Shown here one piece after another: positions 1 through 8,280 of a stretch of DNA of 63,780 nucleotides. Source of the DNA: Alphaproteobacteria bacterium (GTDB lineage Bacteria; Pseudomonadota; Alphaproteobacteria; Rhizobiales; Beijerinckiaceae); NCBI GenBank assembly GCA_016869595.1, contig VGDT01000014.1:1-63780 (forward strand). The letters are read 5' to 3'. Under the pieces are notes generated by a model. It was not told the origin of the DNA and did no database searches. It saw only the letters and a program-made list of their open reading frames with translations. Positions within the stretch are counted from its first letter, which is position 1. The number at the start of each line of letters is the position of its first letter. A program made the translations under genes and the position numbers.

Positions 1-809
<809 letters not shown>

Positions 810-1047
810 TTAAGGCCTCTATGGTGCGGCGCGGGCGGGCGCGACTTCTTAGACCGATTGCGCCTTCCGGAAAAGCCTCAGCCGCAAAAAGCTTCTGCGT
901 CAGTCTCGGGTTTTGAGGCGACTATGCTGCGCCGCGGCGATGGCGCAGCCGACAATTCAATTGACTGATAAGAGCCCCAACCTATCCTTGAGCTTGATCA
1001 ATGGAGCGGGCATTCGCCGCTATGCGCGGCAGGAGCGGGAGGTTCGG

Positions 1048-1836
1048 ATGTACCTCATCGATAGGCCATTCGCGCACATTGTCGCCGCCGCCGCTCTGAG
1101 TCTTTGCTTAGGCCTTTGCGTCCCGACCCTCGCGCCAGCTCAGTCGCCGGAGCATGTCGCCGCCGCCAAAGCGTTTTTGGAAAAATCGCCGGTACGAGGC
1201 GATTGCACAGCGGCGCAGGAAGATTTTCTCGGCTGGCCGGCGAAACTTGTTCAAAGATGCGAATATCAGCGCGAAGACATGCCGGGCCTCGCCTATGTGC
1301 TCGACGTCCCGCCGGAAATACTGGCGCGCTGGGTCGAAACCGGCTGCAGCGCGCATATGGCCAGCGCCGCCGCGCGTTGTTTCGATCAGCTGTTAAAATG
1401 CGCGCTCGGCGGCACGGGGAGCGCCTTTGTCGTCGTCGGCGATCTGATCGCAGCCGTGAAGGGTGTTAAGCAGAATCGCTTCTATCGCAACGGCGTCGCC
1501 ATCGTCGCGCCGAAGAGCGACATGCCGGGCGCCGTGCCGATCGCAGAGCAGGAGCCGATTGCGCACATTCCGGAGAAGGATGTGTCTGGAATGCTCGACC
1601 GAGGCGGCGTCGCCTTCTGGAGCACCATGCCTTATCAGTTCGCGGTGAAGGCCATCGACCTTGGCGTGCCGGCGGAGATGAACACGCCGGACAGGCGTGA
1701 GAAATGGCTTGAGATTGTGCGCGTCGAGATGCTCAAGGCGCTGGAGAGCCCGGAGAACCGCTTTCTCTCGGGCTGGATGTCGGCGCATCCGATCACCCTG
1801 CGCGCCGGCGAATGCCCCGACGAACGGGATCCCTAG
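1048..1836 (+). CDS. Secreted protein of unknown function
   Basis: 262 residues. The ATG at 1048 is preferred because AGGAGCGGGAGG lies just upstream and it puts a clean signal peptide first (hydrophobic run at about residues 10-28, cleavage probably after APAQ). The mature part has several cysteines (RGDCTAA, QRCEY, ETGCSAH, ARCFDQ, LKCALG) that could form disulfides in the periplasm. I recognise no family. The TAG stop is completed by the first bases of a dispersed repeat. The gene stands alone between eno (opposite strand) and the DUF892 gene. Confidence 0.75.
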   Translation: MYLIDRPFAHIVAAAALSLCLGLCVPTLAPAQSPEHVAAAKAFLEKSPVRGDCTAAQEDFLGWPAKLVQRCEYQREDMPGLAYVLDVPPEILARWVETGCSAHMASAAARCFDQLLKCALGGTGSAFVVVGDLIAAVKGVKQNRFYRNGVAIVAPKSDMPGAVPIAEQEPIAHIPEKDVSGMLDRGGVAFWSTMPYQFAVKAIDLGVPAEMNTPDRREKWLEIVRVEMLKALESPENRFLSGWMSAHPITLRAGECPDERDP

Positions 1837-1948
1837 AGCGCTTCCCGATCACATGGAATCATGTGATCGATAAGGAATCGCTCAAAATCAAAATGTTGGA
1901 GCAGGTTCTCATCGAAAAAGTCTGTCAACTTTTTCGGAACCTGCTCTA
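1835..1948. repeat. Dispersed ~114-bp repeat, copy 1
   Basis: Near-identical to 29708-29822. It starts AGAGCGCTTCCCGATC, contains the hairpin GATCACATGGAATCATGTGATC and ends AACCTGCTCTA, with an internal AAAAAGTCTGTCAACTTTTT-type hairpin. Elements of this kind are common in Hyphomicrobiales genomes. This copy begins inside the stop codon of the upstream gene. Confidence 0.9.
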
Positions 1949-1985
1949 ACGCTCGCGAGCCTTGTCGGTTCTTCCCCCGAACGCG

Positions 1986-2519
1986 TCACTCCGCGGCGAT
2001 CTCGCCCTCGGCGACCTTGTTGGCGCGATCCTCGGCGATCTTGGTCAGCATCTGGTCTGCGGCGTATTCTTGATCGAGCAGTTCCGACAAGATGCGGGCG
2101 GCGTCCATCCGTCCAAGCTCGCGCGCCCATTCGCGCAACGTGCCATAGCGGGTGATCTCGTAATGCTTGATCGCCTGACAGCAGAAAATCGCCGCCGCGT
2201 CGGCGGCTTCGGTGTCGCCGAACTGATCCAGGACGTTGGAGCTTTCCTCCAATATTCCCTTGATCGCTTCGCAGGAAATTGCTTTCGGCTTTGCTTCGAA
2301 AATCTCGAAGACTTTTTCGAGTCGTTCGGTCTGATCCTTCGTTTCTTCGCAATGCGCCGTCAGCGCCGCCTGCAGGCTCGGGAGCTTTGCGTTTCGAGCC
2401 ACGTCGACGAAAGCCTTGTGAATGGCGCCTTCTGCGAAATACATGTCCTTCAGGGCATGGAGAAAGAGCCTTTCCAGTGCGCTTCTATCGTTCTTTTTCG
2501 CCGTTTCCTTCTTCGTCAT
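1986..2519 (-). CDS. DUF892 / YciE-YciF family ferritin-like protein
   Basis: 177 residues, all-helical. The family is a ferritin-like four-helix bundle induced by stress in many bacteria; its precise role is unknown. Features seen are the opening LERLFLHALKDMYFAE, HCEETKDQTERLEKVFE, and carboxylate/His-rich helices such as QAIKHYEITRYGTL and LLDQEYAADQMLTKIA that could supply a di-metal site. The ATG at 2519 follows AGGAGCAGGAC, so an upstream in-frame start at 2561 was rejected. It is a single-gene unit divergent from queF. Confidence 0.88.
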   Translation of the reverse strand: MTKKETAKKNDRSALERLFLHALKDMYFAEGAIHKAFVDVARNAKLPSLQAALTAHCEETKDQTERLEKVFEIFEAKPKAISCEAIKGILEESSNVLDQFGDTEAADAAAIFCCQAIKHYEITRYGTLREWARELGRMDAARILSELLDQEYAADQMLTKIAEDRANKVAEGEIAAE

Positions 2520-2600
2520 GTCCTGCTCCTGTGCTCGGCGGGCTACGCCGCCGCAGTTCAAGGTTAAGCGTAAGTAAAGAGGAGGGCGGGCGGCGCTTTC

Positions 2601-2642
2601 GGAAACGGATAAATGTCGCGCCGGCGAAACGGATCAATGTCG
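2601..2642. repeat. Two direct 18-bp repeats upstream of queF
   Basis: GAAACGGATAAATGTCGC at 2601-2618 and GAAACGGATCAATGTCGC at 2625-2642 differ at one base and are 24 bp apart. They lie between the divergent DUF892 and queF starts, just upstream of a candidate queF promoter. They could be tandem operators or a chance duplication. Confidence 0.55.
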
Positions 2643-2650
2643 CCATTCGC

Positions 2651-2679
2651 TTGACGCGAGACGAAAGTCGCGATTGTTA
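2651..2679 (+). promoter_or_regulatory. Candidate queF promoter (possibly leaderless)
   Basis: TTGACG (2651-2656), a 17-bp spacer, then TTGTTA (2674-2679). The queF ATG is at 2685, so transcription would start at or next to the first codon. No Shine-Dalgarno sequence is visible before the ATG, which fits a leaderless message. The -10 match is weak. Confidence 0.35.
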
Positions 2680-2684
2680 CGCGC

Positions 2685-3146
2685 ATGGCCAAGACGCATA
2701 AGGGCCCCGCGCTGCTCGGCCGGCAGGCCGCGCTTCCGGCTTCGCCGGACGAGGCCGAACTCGACCTAGTGCAAAACCCGCACAAGGACGCGACTTATCT
2801 CGTGCGCTTCACCGCGCCGGAGTTCACGTCGCTTTGTCCGGTGACGGGACAGCCGGATTTCGCCCATATCGTCATCGATTACGTGCCCGCCGAATGGCTG
2901 GTCGAGTCGAAGGCTTTGAAGCTTTATCTCGGGAGCTATAGAAACCACGGCGCGTTTCACGAGGACTGCACCGTGCGGATCGCGCGCGATCTCGTTGCGG
3001 CGATGGCGCCGAAATGGCTGCGCATCGGCGGCTATTGGTATCCGCGCGGCGGCATTCCGATCGATGTGTTTTGGCAAACCGGCGCGCCGCCGGAGGGGCT
3101 TTGGCTCCCTGACCAAGGGGTGCCGCCCTATCGCGGACGAGGCTAA
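2685..3146 (+). CDS. queF: NADPH-dependent 7-cyano-7-deazaguanine reductase
   Basis: Reduces preQ0 to preQ1 in queuosine tRNA-modification precursor synthesis, using two NADPH. 153 residues, the length of the single-domain (YkvM-type) form. The active-site Cys is C51 in [12 protein letters not shown] and the catalytic Asp is D58, seven residues on as in the characterised enzyme. The QueF signature [20 protein letters not shown] follows. The partner gene queC lies 4 kb away on the same strand. The 3' end overlaps the convergent Ni/Co permease gene by four bases. Confidence 0.96.
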   Translation: MAKTHKGPALLGRQAALPASPDEAELDLVQNPHKDATYLVRFTAPEFTSLCPVTGQPDFAHIVIDYVPAEWLVESKALKLYLGSYRNHGAFHEDCTVRIARDLVAAMAPKWLRIGGYWYPRGGIPIDVFWQTGAPPEGLWLPDQGVPPYRGRG

Positions 3147-4210
3147 CGCCGGGGCGGATAGGCCCGGACTGCGCTTGGATAGACCTCTATCGGCCCCTTG
3201 GCTCGATAGACGAGCAGGGAAACGAGCCAGCTGGCGATCAGAATTCCGGCGATCGCTATGCCGAAATCAGCGAGATTGTCGTTCAGGCTCTGAACGAGGC
3301 GCCAAAGGCCGCCTTCGAAGCCGAGCTTGTCTGCGATGAGACCGAGCGCTTCCATCCCGCCAACAAAGATCGCGACGACCACCGACATCGCCGTCATGAC
3401 CAAATTGTACCAGAGTTTCCTTAGCGGATCATCGAAGGCCCAGCCGTAAGCGCCGGTCATTACGACGCTGTCTGTCGTATCCATCAGAGACATGCCGGCG
3501 GTGAACAGTGCCGGGAACACCAGCAAGGTCGAAAATGACATGCCTTGCAAGGCCTGCTCTGCGGAAATTCCAAGTAGGCCAATTTCAGTCGCGGTGTCGA
3601 AGCCAAGGCCGAACAGAAAACCGACGACGTACATGTGCCATGACCGCGAGACGAAGCGAAACAGAGGCCGGAAGACCCGCGCCAATAAGCCCCGACCGTT
3701 GAGCAGATGATCGAAATCTTCCTCAAGCGCCGGCTCGCCACGTCGGGCGCGGTTGTAGGCGGACCATATGCCTCTGAGCAGAAGCAAATTCGCGAGGCCG
3801 ATGCCAATCAGAAACAACGCGGAGACGATCGTGCCGATGGCGCCGCTTAGCGTTTTCAACTCATCCTGGCCTTGCATGGCCACGGCCGTGGCGACCATCG
3901 CGACGGAAGCGAGGGCGACGAAAGTGGAGTGGCCGAGCGAGAAGAAAAATCCGACCGAATAGGGCGTCTTGCCGTCCTGCATCAACTTACGAACGACATT
4001 GTCGATGGCGGCGATGTGATCGGCGTCGAAGGCGTGCCGGAGACCGAACATGAAAGCCAGAACGGCGGCTCCCATCAGACCCGGACGATCGGCGAAGGCC
4101 GTCCAGGCCCATGTCCAGGCGAAGACATTGGCCGCAATGATGAAAACAAAGGTCGCCGCGGCCTTGGCGCTGACGTTCTCTCTTCGGTCGTCGAAAGGGT
4201 TGAGCGCCAT
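3143..4210 (-). CDS. Nickel/cobalt permease, NiCoT (HoxN/NixA) family
   Basis: Inner-membrane high-affinity Ni2+ or Co2+ importer. 355 residues with about eight hydrophobic segments. The metal-selectivity motif HX4DH is intact ([14 protein letters not shown], residues 58-71), as are the family motifs [10 protein letters not shown] and LLGISAEQA near [15 protein letters not shown] at 4210 with GGCGGGATC just before it. Whether it carries Ni or Co cannot be read from the sequence. The cobalamin genes at 20.8-24.0 kb make cobalt plausible, but no regulatory RNA is seen upstream. Confidence 0.93.
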   Translation of the reverse strand: MALNPFDDRRENVSAKAAATFVFIIAANVFAWTWAWTAFADRPGLMGAAVLAFMFGLRHAFDADHIAAIDNVVRKLMQDGKTPYSVGFFFSLGHSTFVALASVAMVATAVAMQGQDELKTLSGAIGTIVSALFLIGIGLANLLLLRGIWSAYNRARRGEPALEEDFDHLLNGRGLLARVFRPLFRFVSRSWHMYVVGFLFGLGFDTATEIGLLGISAEQALQGMSFSTLLVFPALFTAGMSLMDTTDSVVMTGAYGWAFDDPLRKLWYNLVMTAMSVVVAIFVGGMEALGLIADKLGFEGGLWRLVQSLNDNLADFGIAIAGILIASWLVSLLVYRAKGPIEVYPSAVRAYPPRR

Positions 4211-4304
4211 GATCCCGCCCGGCTGAGCAATATAGATATTAACCGTAATCGCTTAACTAGGAAAGTTCATACTCCTGACCAGCGCGAGACGGGCCGATTG
4301 ACTA

Positions 4305-4324
4305 AGTGGCTACCAGTAGCCACT
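4305..4324. promoter_or_regulatory. Palindromic operator of the toxin-antitoxin operon
   Basis: AGTGGCTAC-CA-GTAGCCACT, a perfect inverted repeat with 9-bp arms and a 2-bp centre, ending 8 bp before the antitoxin ATG. Antitoxins of this class bind such palindromes to autorepress. A GTG at 4306 lies inside it, which argues for the ATG at 4333 as the true start. Confidence 0.7.
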
Positions 4325-4332
4325 ATCAACTC

Positions 4333-4602
4333 ATGACGATTGTTTCGATAAAGGAAGCAAAAAATCGCCTAACCGAACTCGCCCGGCTGGTCGAGAAAGG
4401 CGAGACAATTGTTGTAACACGCAATGGAAAGCCGGTGTTCGATCTCGTTCCGCATCGACGAAAACGCGGTTTGCGGCTCGAAGCCGTCGATGAATTCAAA
4501 AAGCGGTACGGTCTCCAGTCCATCGTTACATTTGTTGCTGAGGATTTTGATGCGCCTCTGCCAGAGGACTTCCTGCTACGGCCGCTGCCGAAAGACGCAT
4601 GA
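4333..4602 (+). CDS. Phd/YefM-type antitoxin
   Basis: 89 residues. Opening MTIVSIKEAKNRLTELARLV followed by GETIVVTRNGKPVFDLVP is the classic Phd/YefM N-terminal DNA-binding fold. The C-terminal tail (FVAEDFDAPLPEDFLL) is the toxin-binding part, acidic as usual. It overlaps the toxin gene by four bases (ATGA), so the two are translationally coupled. The ATG at 4333 is preferred over the GTG at 4306 because the latter sits within the operator palindrome. It probably represses its own operon through that palindrome. Confidence 0.92.
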   Translation: MTIVSIKEAKNRLTELARLVEKGETIVVTRNGKPVFDLVPHRRKRGLRLEAVDEFKKRYGLQSIVTFVAEDFDAPLPEDFLLRPLPKDA

Positions 4603-4988
4603 GGCTGCTGCTCGACACACATATTCTGCTGGCTTTAATTGAAAATCGTGTCGCCGACTTCGGATCGCATGTGCGGTCGTTGCTGGAAAATGAAGATTCG
4701 GAATTTGTTGCGAGCGTCGCGAGTCTCTGGGAAATCGCCATAAAGTGGCGGCTTGGAAAACTCGAACTTTCGACAACTCTTGAAGCGTTTCCAGAACTAC
4801 TGGAAGCGATGGGTATCGAGATTATTTCAATCAGTGCGCGGTACGCGGTCGCCGCGGTCGAACCCGAACCACGCACCCGCGACCCCTTTGATCGACTGTT
4901 GCTGGCGCAATGCAAAATCGAGGCGTTGCGCTTGGTGACGGTAGACCACGCACTTCTCGATCATCCTTTGGCTGCGCGCAAGGCTTAG
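4599..4988 (+). CDS. PIN-domain toxin (VapC-type ribonuclease)
   Basis: 129 residues. The PIN acidic site is complete: D6 ([11 protein letters not shown]), E45 ([10 protein letters not shown]), D95/D98 ([11 protein letters not shown]) and D116 (TVDHALL). The LWEIAIK and RDPFDRLL motifs identify the subgroup usually paired with Phd/YefM antitoxins, as here. Predicted Mg-dependent RNase whose activity is held off by the upstream antitoxin. It ends four bases inside the convergent kdsA gene. All catalytic residues are present, so the toxin looks functional. Confidence 0.93.
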   Translation: MRLLLDTHILLALIENRVADFGSHVRSLLENEDSEFVASVASLWEIAIKWRLGKLELSTTLEAFPELLEAMGIEIISISARYAVAAVEPEPRTRDPFDRLLLAQCKIEALRLVTVDHALLDHPLAARKA

Positions 4989-5839
4989 CGGACCGGCTTC
5001 ACCAGCCGATCAAACGCCATCAGCTCCTTGATCATTGTTTCGAGTTCTCCGAGCGGCACTTGCGTCGCGCGGTCCGAGATCGCTGCGTCGGGGTTAGGAT
5101 GCGTCTCGACGAAAAGCGCGGCGACGCCCACAGCGACGGCGGCGCGGGCGAGCGTCGCAACGAAACGCCGCTCGCCGCCCGATGACGCCCCTTGCCCGCC
5201 GGGCTGCTGCACGGCATGCGTGGCGTCGAAGACGACAGGCGCGCCGGTCGTCTCTTTCAGGATCGGCAGCGCGCGCATATCCGCGATGAGGGCGTTATAG
5301 CCGAAGCTCGTTCCCCGCTCGGTGACGAGCACGCCAGAGGCGCCTGCGTCGCGCGCTTTCTTGACGGCGTGGATCATGTCCCAGGGCGCGAGAAACTGCC
5401 CCTTCTTGATATTGACCGGCAGTCCCGTTTTCGCCGCGGCGACGATGAGATCGGTCTGCCGGCAGAGAAAGGCGGGGATCTGCAAGAGGTCGACGACTTC
5501 GGCGACTCGCGCGCATTGCCATGTTTCATGCACGTCGGTCGTCACCGGCAGCCCGGTCTTTTCTTTGATCTCAGCAAAGATCGGTAAAGCGGCGTCGAGG
5601 CCGACGCCGCGCGGCGCGTCGCCGCTCGTGCGGTTCGCCTTGTCGAAGGACGCCTTGAAGACGACGCCGATCTTGAGCCGCTCGCCGAGGCGGGCGAGTT
5701 CTTCTGCGATCTCCAACGCCATGTCCGCGCTTTCGAGCGCGCAAGGGCCGGCGACGAGCGCTAAAGGCAAGTCGTCGCCAATCTCAACCCGGCGCAGACC
5801 ATCTCCGATGAGAACTCTCGTCACGCGGCCTTGTCTCAC
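4985..5839 (-). CDS. kdsA: 3-deoxy-8-phosphooctulonate (KDO-8-P) synthase
   Basis: Condenses phosphoenolpyruvate with arabinose 5-phosphate to KDO-8-P for the LPS inner core. 284 residues with [29 protein letters not shown] and [18 protein letters not shown]. The Cys of GPCALES (C33) occupies the position that is Cys in the metal-dependent class and Asn in the metal-independent E. coli class, so a metalloenzyme is inferred. The start is GTG at 5839, overlapping the stop of the upstream glycosylase gene (GTGA). Last gene of a three-gene operon with UDG and GST. Confidence 0.96.
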   Translation of the reverse strand: MRQGRVTRVLIGDGLRRVEIGDDLPLALVAGPCALESADMALEIAEELARLGERLKIGVVFKASFDKANRTSGDAPRGVGLDAALPIFAEIKEKTGLPVTTDVHETWQCARVAEVVDLLQIPAFLCRQTDLIVAAAKTGLPVNIKKGQFLAPWDMIHAVKKARDAGASGVLVTERGTSFGYNALIADMRALPILKETTGAPVVFDATHAVQQPGGQGASSGGERRFVATLARAAVAVGVAALFVETHPNPDAAISDRATQVPLGELETMIKELMAFDRLVKPVR

Positions 5840-6480
5840 GTTTTCATGAGCCGCGCGACTTCTGCGCGAAGCGCCGGCAGGACCTCGGCTTCGAACCAGG
5901 GATTGCGCTTCAGCCAGCCAGTATTGCGCCAGGACGGATGGGGGAGGGGAAAAATCAGCGGCCGGGCGTTCTGGAATTCGCGCCAGCGCGCAACGATTTC
6001 AGAAACGCTTGCGCCTCGCGGCAAGGCGTGGCCGAGCCGTTCGAAATGATAATCCTGCGCATAGCGCCCGATCGCGATGACGGTCTCGATCTGCGGCAAC
6101 GCCGCGAATAATGAATCGTGCCAGCGGGCGCGGCACTCGGGGCGTGGCGGCAGGTCGCCGCCCGCCGCGTCATTGCCCGGAAAGCAAAAGCCCATTGGCG
6201 CGATGGCGATGCGCGAAACGTCATAGAATGTCTCGCGATCGACGCCCATCCAGTCGCGCAGACGATTGCCGGAAGGATCGTTGAACGGAACGCCGGTCTG
6301 ATTGACGAGATTGCCGGGTGCCTGGCTCGCCAGAAGAAGCCGCGCGGTCGGCGAGACGCGCAACACCGGGCGAGGCTCATGCGGCAGCTTTGCGCCTTCG
6401 GGCGTTTCGGCGCAGAACCGGCAGGCGCGGATTCGCGCCGTGATCTCCTCAAGTTTCTTACCGGATGCTGATCGCCTCAT
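5836..6480 (-). CDS. Uracil-DNA glycosylase superfamily protein
   Basis: 214 residues. An N-terminal [12 protein letters not shown] segment resembles the Cys-containing start of family 4-like glycosylases. It is followed by LLLASQAPG (equivalent of the GxAPG motif), [10 protein letters not shown], a FCFPG segment and the C-terminal LPHPSWRN, which supplies the HPS catalytic loop. Predicted to excise uracil or a related damaged base. The exact family within the superfamily is not settled. Its start overlaps the GST stop (ATGA) and its stop overlaps the kdsA start, so the three genes are co-translated. Confidence 0.85.
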   Translation of the reverse strand: MRRSASGKKLEEITARIRACRFCAETPEGAKLPHEPRPVLRVSPTARLLLASQAPGNLVNQTGVPFNDPSGNRLRDWMGVDRETFYDVSRIAIAPMGFCFPGNDAAGGDLPPRPECRARWHDSLFAALPQIETVIAIGRYAQDYHFERLGHALPRGASVSEIVARWREFQNARPLIFPLPHPSWRNTGWLKRNPWFEAEVLPALRAEVARLMKT

Positions 6481-7091
6481 CAGGGAACGACGCTCGGCCG
6501 CGCTGAGACTTCCGTGCGCCAGCGCGAGAGATGCGGTAGATCATCAGGAATATCGACCCCTGCGAACTTTGTCAGATCCATCGCGACGATGGCGGTGATG
6601 TCTGCGATAGTGAAGTCGTCCGAGGCGATGAAGCGCCGCGAGGCGAGTTCGCTATCAAGGAAACGCATCATCTGTTGCGCGCGCGGCCGCTGATACTCGG
6701 CCAATTGCGGCAGCTGCGGCGACTCGAGTTTCGCGAGCGCCGGATGGCTGTGACGAAACGCGAGCGCGACCGGAATAAACAGGCGGAATTCGACCCGACG
6801 CTGCCACATCTCGACGAAGGCCTGTTCGCGCGCGTTTCGTCCGAAGAGCGGGGGAGCCGGGTAGAGCGATTCGATGTAGCGGCAGATGGCGACAGACTCG
6901 GTAAGCGTCGCGCCATCGTCGAGAACGAGCGCCGGCACCTCCTCAAGCGCATTGATGGCCGAATAGGACTCCTGCTTGTGCTCCTGCTCCAACAGGTTGA
7001 CGTCGCGAACTGGAATCGTGACGTTTTTCTCAGCCAGAAAAATGCGGACGCGTCTTGGATTGGGCGCGAGCGGCGTGTTGTAAAGCAGCAT
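6480..7091 (-). CDS. Glutathione S-transferase family protein
   Basis: 203 residues. N-terminal thioredoxin-like domain (MLLYNTPLAPNPRRVRIFLAEK; cis-Pro region EVPALVLDDGATLTESVAI with the ES glutathione-binding pair) and an all-helical C-terminal domain ending with the conserved N-capping stretch FTIADITAIVAMD. Substrate unknown. First gene of the GST-UDG-kdsA operon. ATG at 7091, with an A-rich leader but no strong Shine-Dalgarno sequence. Confidence 0.92.
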   Translation of the reverse strand: MLLYNTPLAPNPRRVRIFLAEKNVTIPVRDVNLLEQEHKQESYSAINALEEVPALVLDDGATLTESVAICRYIESLYPAPPLFGRNAREQAFVEMWQRRVEFRLFIPVALAFRHSHPALAKLESPQLPQLAEYQRPRAQQMMRFLDSELASRRFIASDDFTIADITAIVAMDLTKFAGVDIPDDLPHLSRWRTEVSARPSVVP

Positions 7092-7187
7092 CTTGGTCTT
7101 TGCTCCGAATATGGGGAATTCGCAACAATTGGCGAGGCGCGTTGGCGATGGCTCGCAGTTTCGCGGCCATGACTTAAGTTAGGCGCG

Positions 7188-7922
7188 ATGACGAACAACC
7201 TTAAGACCCAATCGCCCGCCGCGCTCGTGCTGTTTTCCGGCGGGCAGGATTCCACGACTTGTCTCGCTTGGGCGCTGTCGCGCTTCGAACGTGTCGAAAC
7301 GGTTGGATTCGATTATGGCCAGCGCCATCGCGTCGAACTCTCGCGCCGGGCGTCGCTGCGCGAGGGGCTTGCGCGGCTCTCGCCGCTCTGGGCGAAGCGG
7401 CTTGGCGAAGATCGCATGATTTCGATCGAGGCGCTCGGCGCGATTTCTGAGACCGCGCTGACGCGCGACGCCGAGATCGCCTTCGCCGCCGACGGACTTC
7501 CCAACACTTTCGTTCCAGGGCGCAATCTTCTGTTTCTGACCTTCGCCGCGGCGCTCGCCTATCGTCGCGGGATAACCGATCTCGTCGGCGGCATGTGCGA
7601 GACCGACTATTCGGGCTATCCCGACTGCCGCGACCAGACGATCCGCGCGATGGCGCAGGCGCTTACTCTCGGCATGGACCGGCCTATCAACATCCATACG
7701 CCGCTGATGTGGATCGACAAGACGGAGACCTGGGGACTGGCGGAATCGCTCGGCGGCGAGCCGCTGGTGCGGCTCATCATCGAAGAAACCCACACCTGCT
7801 ATCTCGGCGAGAGGGGCCGGCGCTTCGACTGGGGCTATGGCTGCGGCGAATGCCCCGCCTGCAAGCTGCGCGCGGCCGGCTGGGAGAAATATCGCGCCGG
7901 ACAGACGCGCCCGATGGGCTGA
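7188..7922 (+). CDS. queC: 7-cyano-7-deazaguanine synthase
   Basis: ATP-dependent conversion of 7-carboxy-7-deazaguanine to preQ0, the step before QueF. 244 residues. PP-loop ATP site [13 protein letters not shown] (residues 14-24), [24 protein letters not shown], and a C-terminal zinc-binding cluster of four cysteines in CYLGERG...[17 protein letters not shown] at 7188 divergent from the GST operon. The queE and queD genes are not in this window. Confidence 0.96.
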   Translation: MTNNLKTQSPAALVLFSGGQDSTTCLAWALSRFERVETVGFDYGQRHRVELSRRASLREGLARLSPLWAKRLGEDRMISIEALGAISETALTRDAEIAFAADGLPNTFVPGRNLLFLTFAAALAYRRGITDLVGGMCETDYSGYPDCRDQTIRAMAQALTLGMDRPINIHTPLMWIDKTETWGLAESLGGEPLVRLIIEETHTCYLGERGRRFDWGYGCGECPACKLRAAGWEKYRAGQTRPMG

Positions 7923-8005
7923 GACGCATTCCGGTCGATCCGCTCGCCGGTTGCGTCAGCGCCAGCAGGCTGAAGGCCTGACGAGGATTGCCGCGCCATG
8001 TGGCT

Positions 8006-8091
8006 CGTCATTGCGAGCGAAGCGAAGCAATCCAGAAAAGCGCGCGGCGAATGCTGGATTGCTTCGTCGGCTACGCCTCCTCGCAATGACG
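8006..8091. repeat. Palindromic intergenic repeat (REP-like)
   Basis: Long imperfect inverted repeat: CGTCATTGCGAG...GCAATCCAG on the left mirrors CTGGATTGC...CTCGCAATGACG on the right. It lies in the 358-bp gap between queC and the TonB receptor gene and probably folds into a stable hairpin downstream of queC. The rest of the gap holds only the receptor promoter region. Confidence 0.85.
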
Positions 8092-8217
8092 TCCGAAGGT
8101 CGGCGATTGCGCAAAAACCAATCAGTAAGCGACTCAAGATCGCTCAAGTCTTTGATGCCTTGATGTGGCCTCTCGGCCACAGGGGCAGCCGAACTGCGCC
8201 CTTCGACCTTCTGCGCA

Positions 8218-8248
8218 TTGACAGGCTTCAGCCAGCTCAGGATATGTT
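8218..8248 (+). promoter_or_regulatory. Candidate promoter of the TonB receptor gene
   Basis: Consensus -35 TTGACA at 8218-8223. Possible -10 hexamers are GATATG after 17 bp or TATGTT after 19 bp (8243-8248). The -10 region overlaps the Zur-like palindrome, as expected for a repressed promoter. Confidence 0.55.
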
Positions 8249-8262
8249 ATGTTATAACATTA
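8247..8262. promoter_or_regulatory. Zur-like operator
   Basis: ATGTTATAACAT (8249-8260) is a perfect 12-bp palindrome, extended by a flanking T/A match. It resembles the AATGTTATAACATT-type Zur boxes I recall for Hyphomicrobiales. It overlaps the promoter and lies about 20 bp before the receptor ATG. The regulator assignment is inference. Confidence 0.6.
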
Positions 8263-8280
8263 TTGCGGAGACCGGCGGCC

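Noticed and set aside
4211-4260. Possible NikR half-site (GTATGA on the minus strand) upstream of the Ni/Co permease
   Set aside because: Only one half-site is present; the matching inverted half at NikR spacing is not found.
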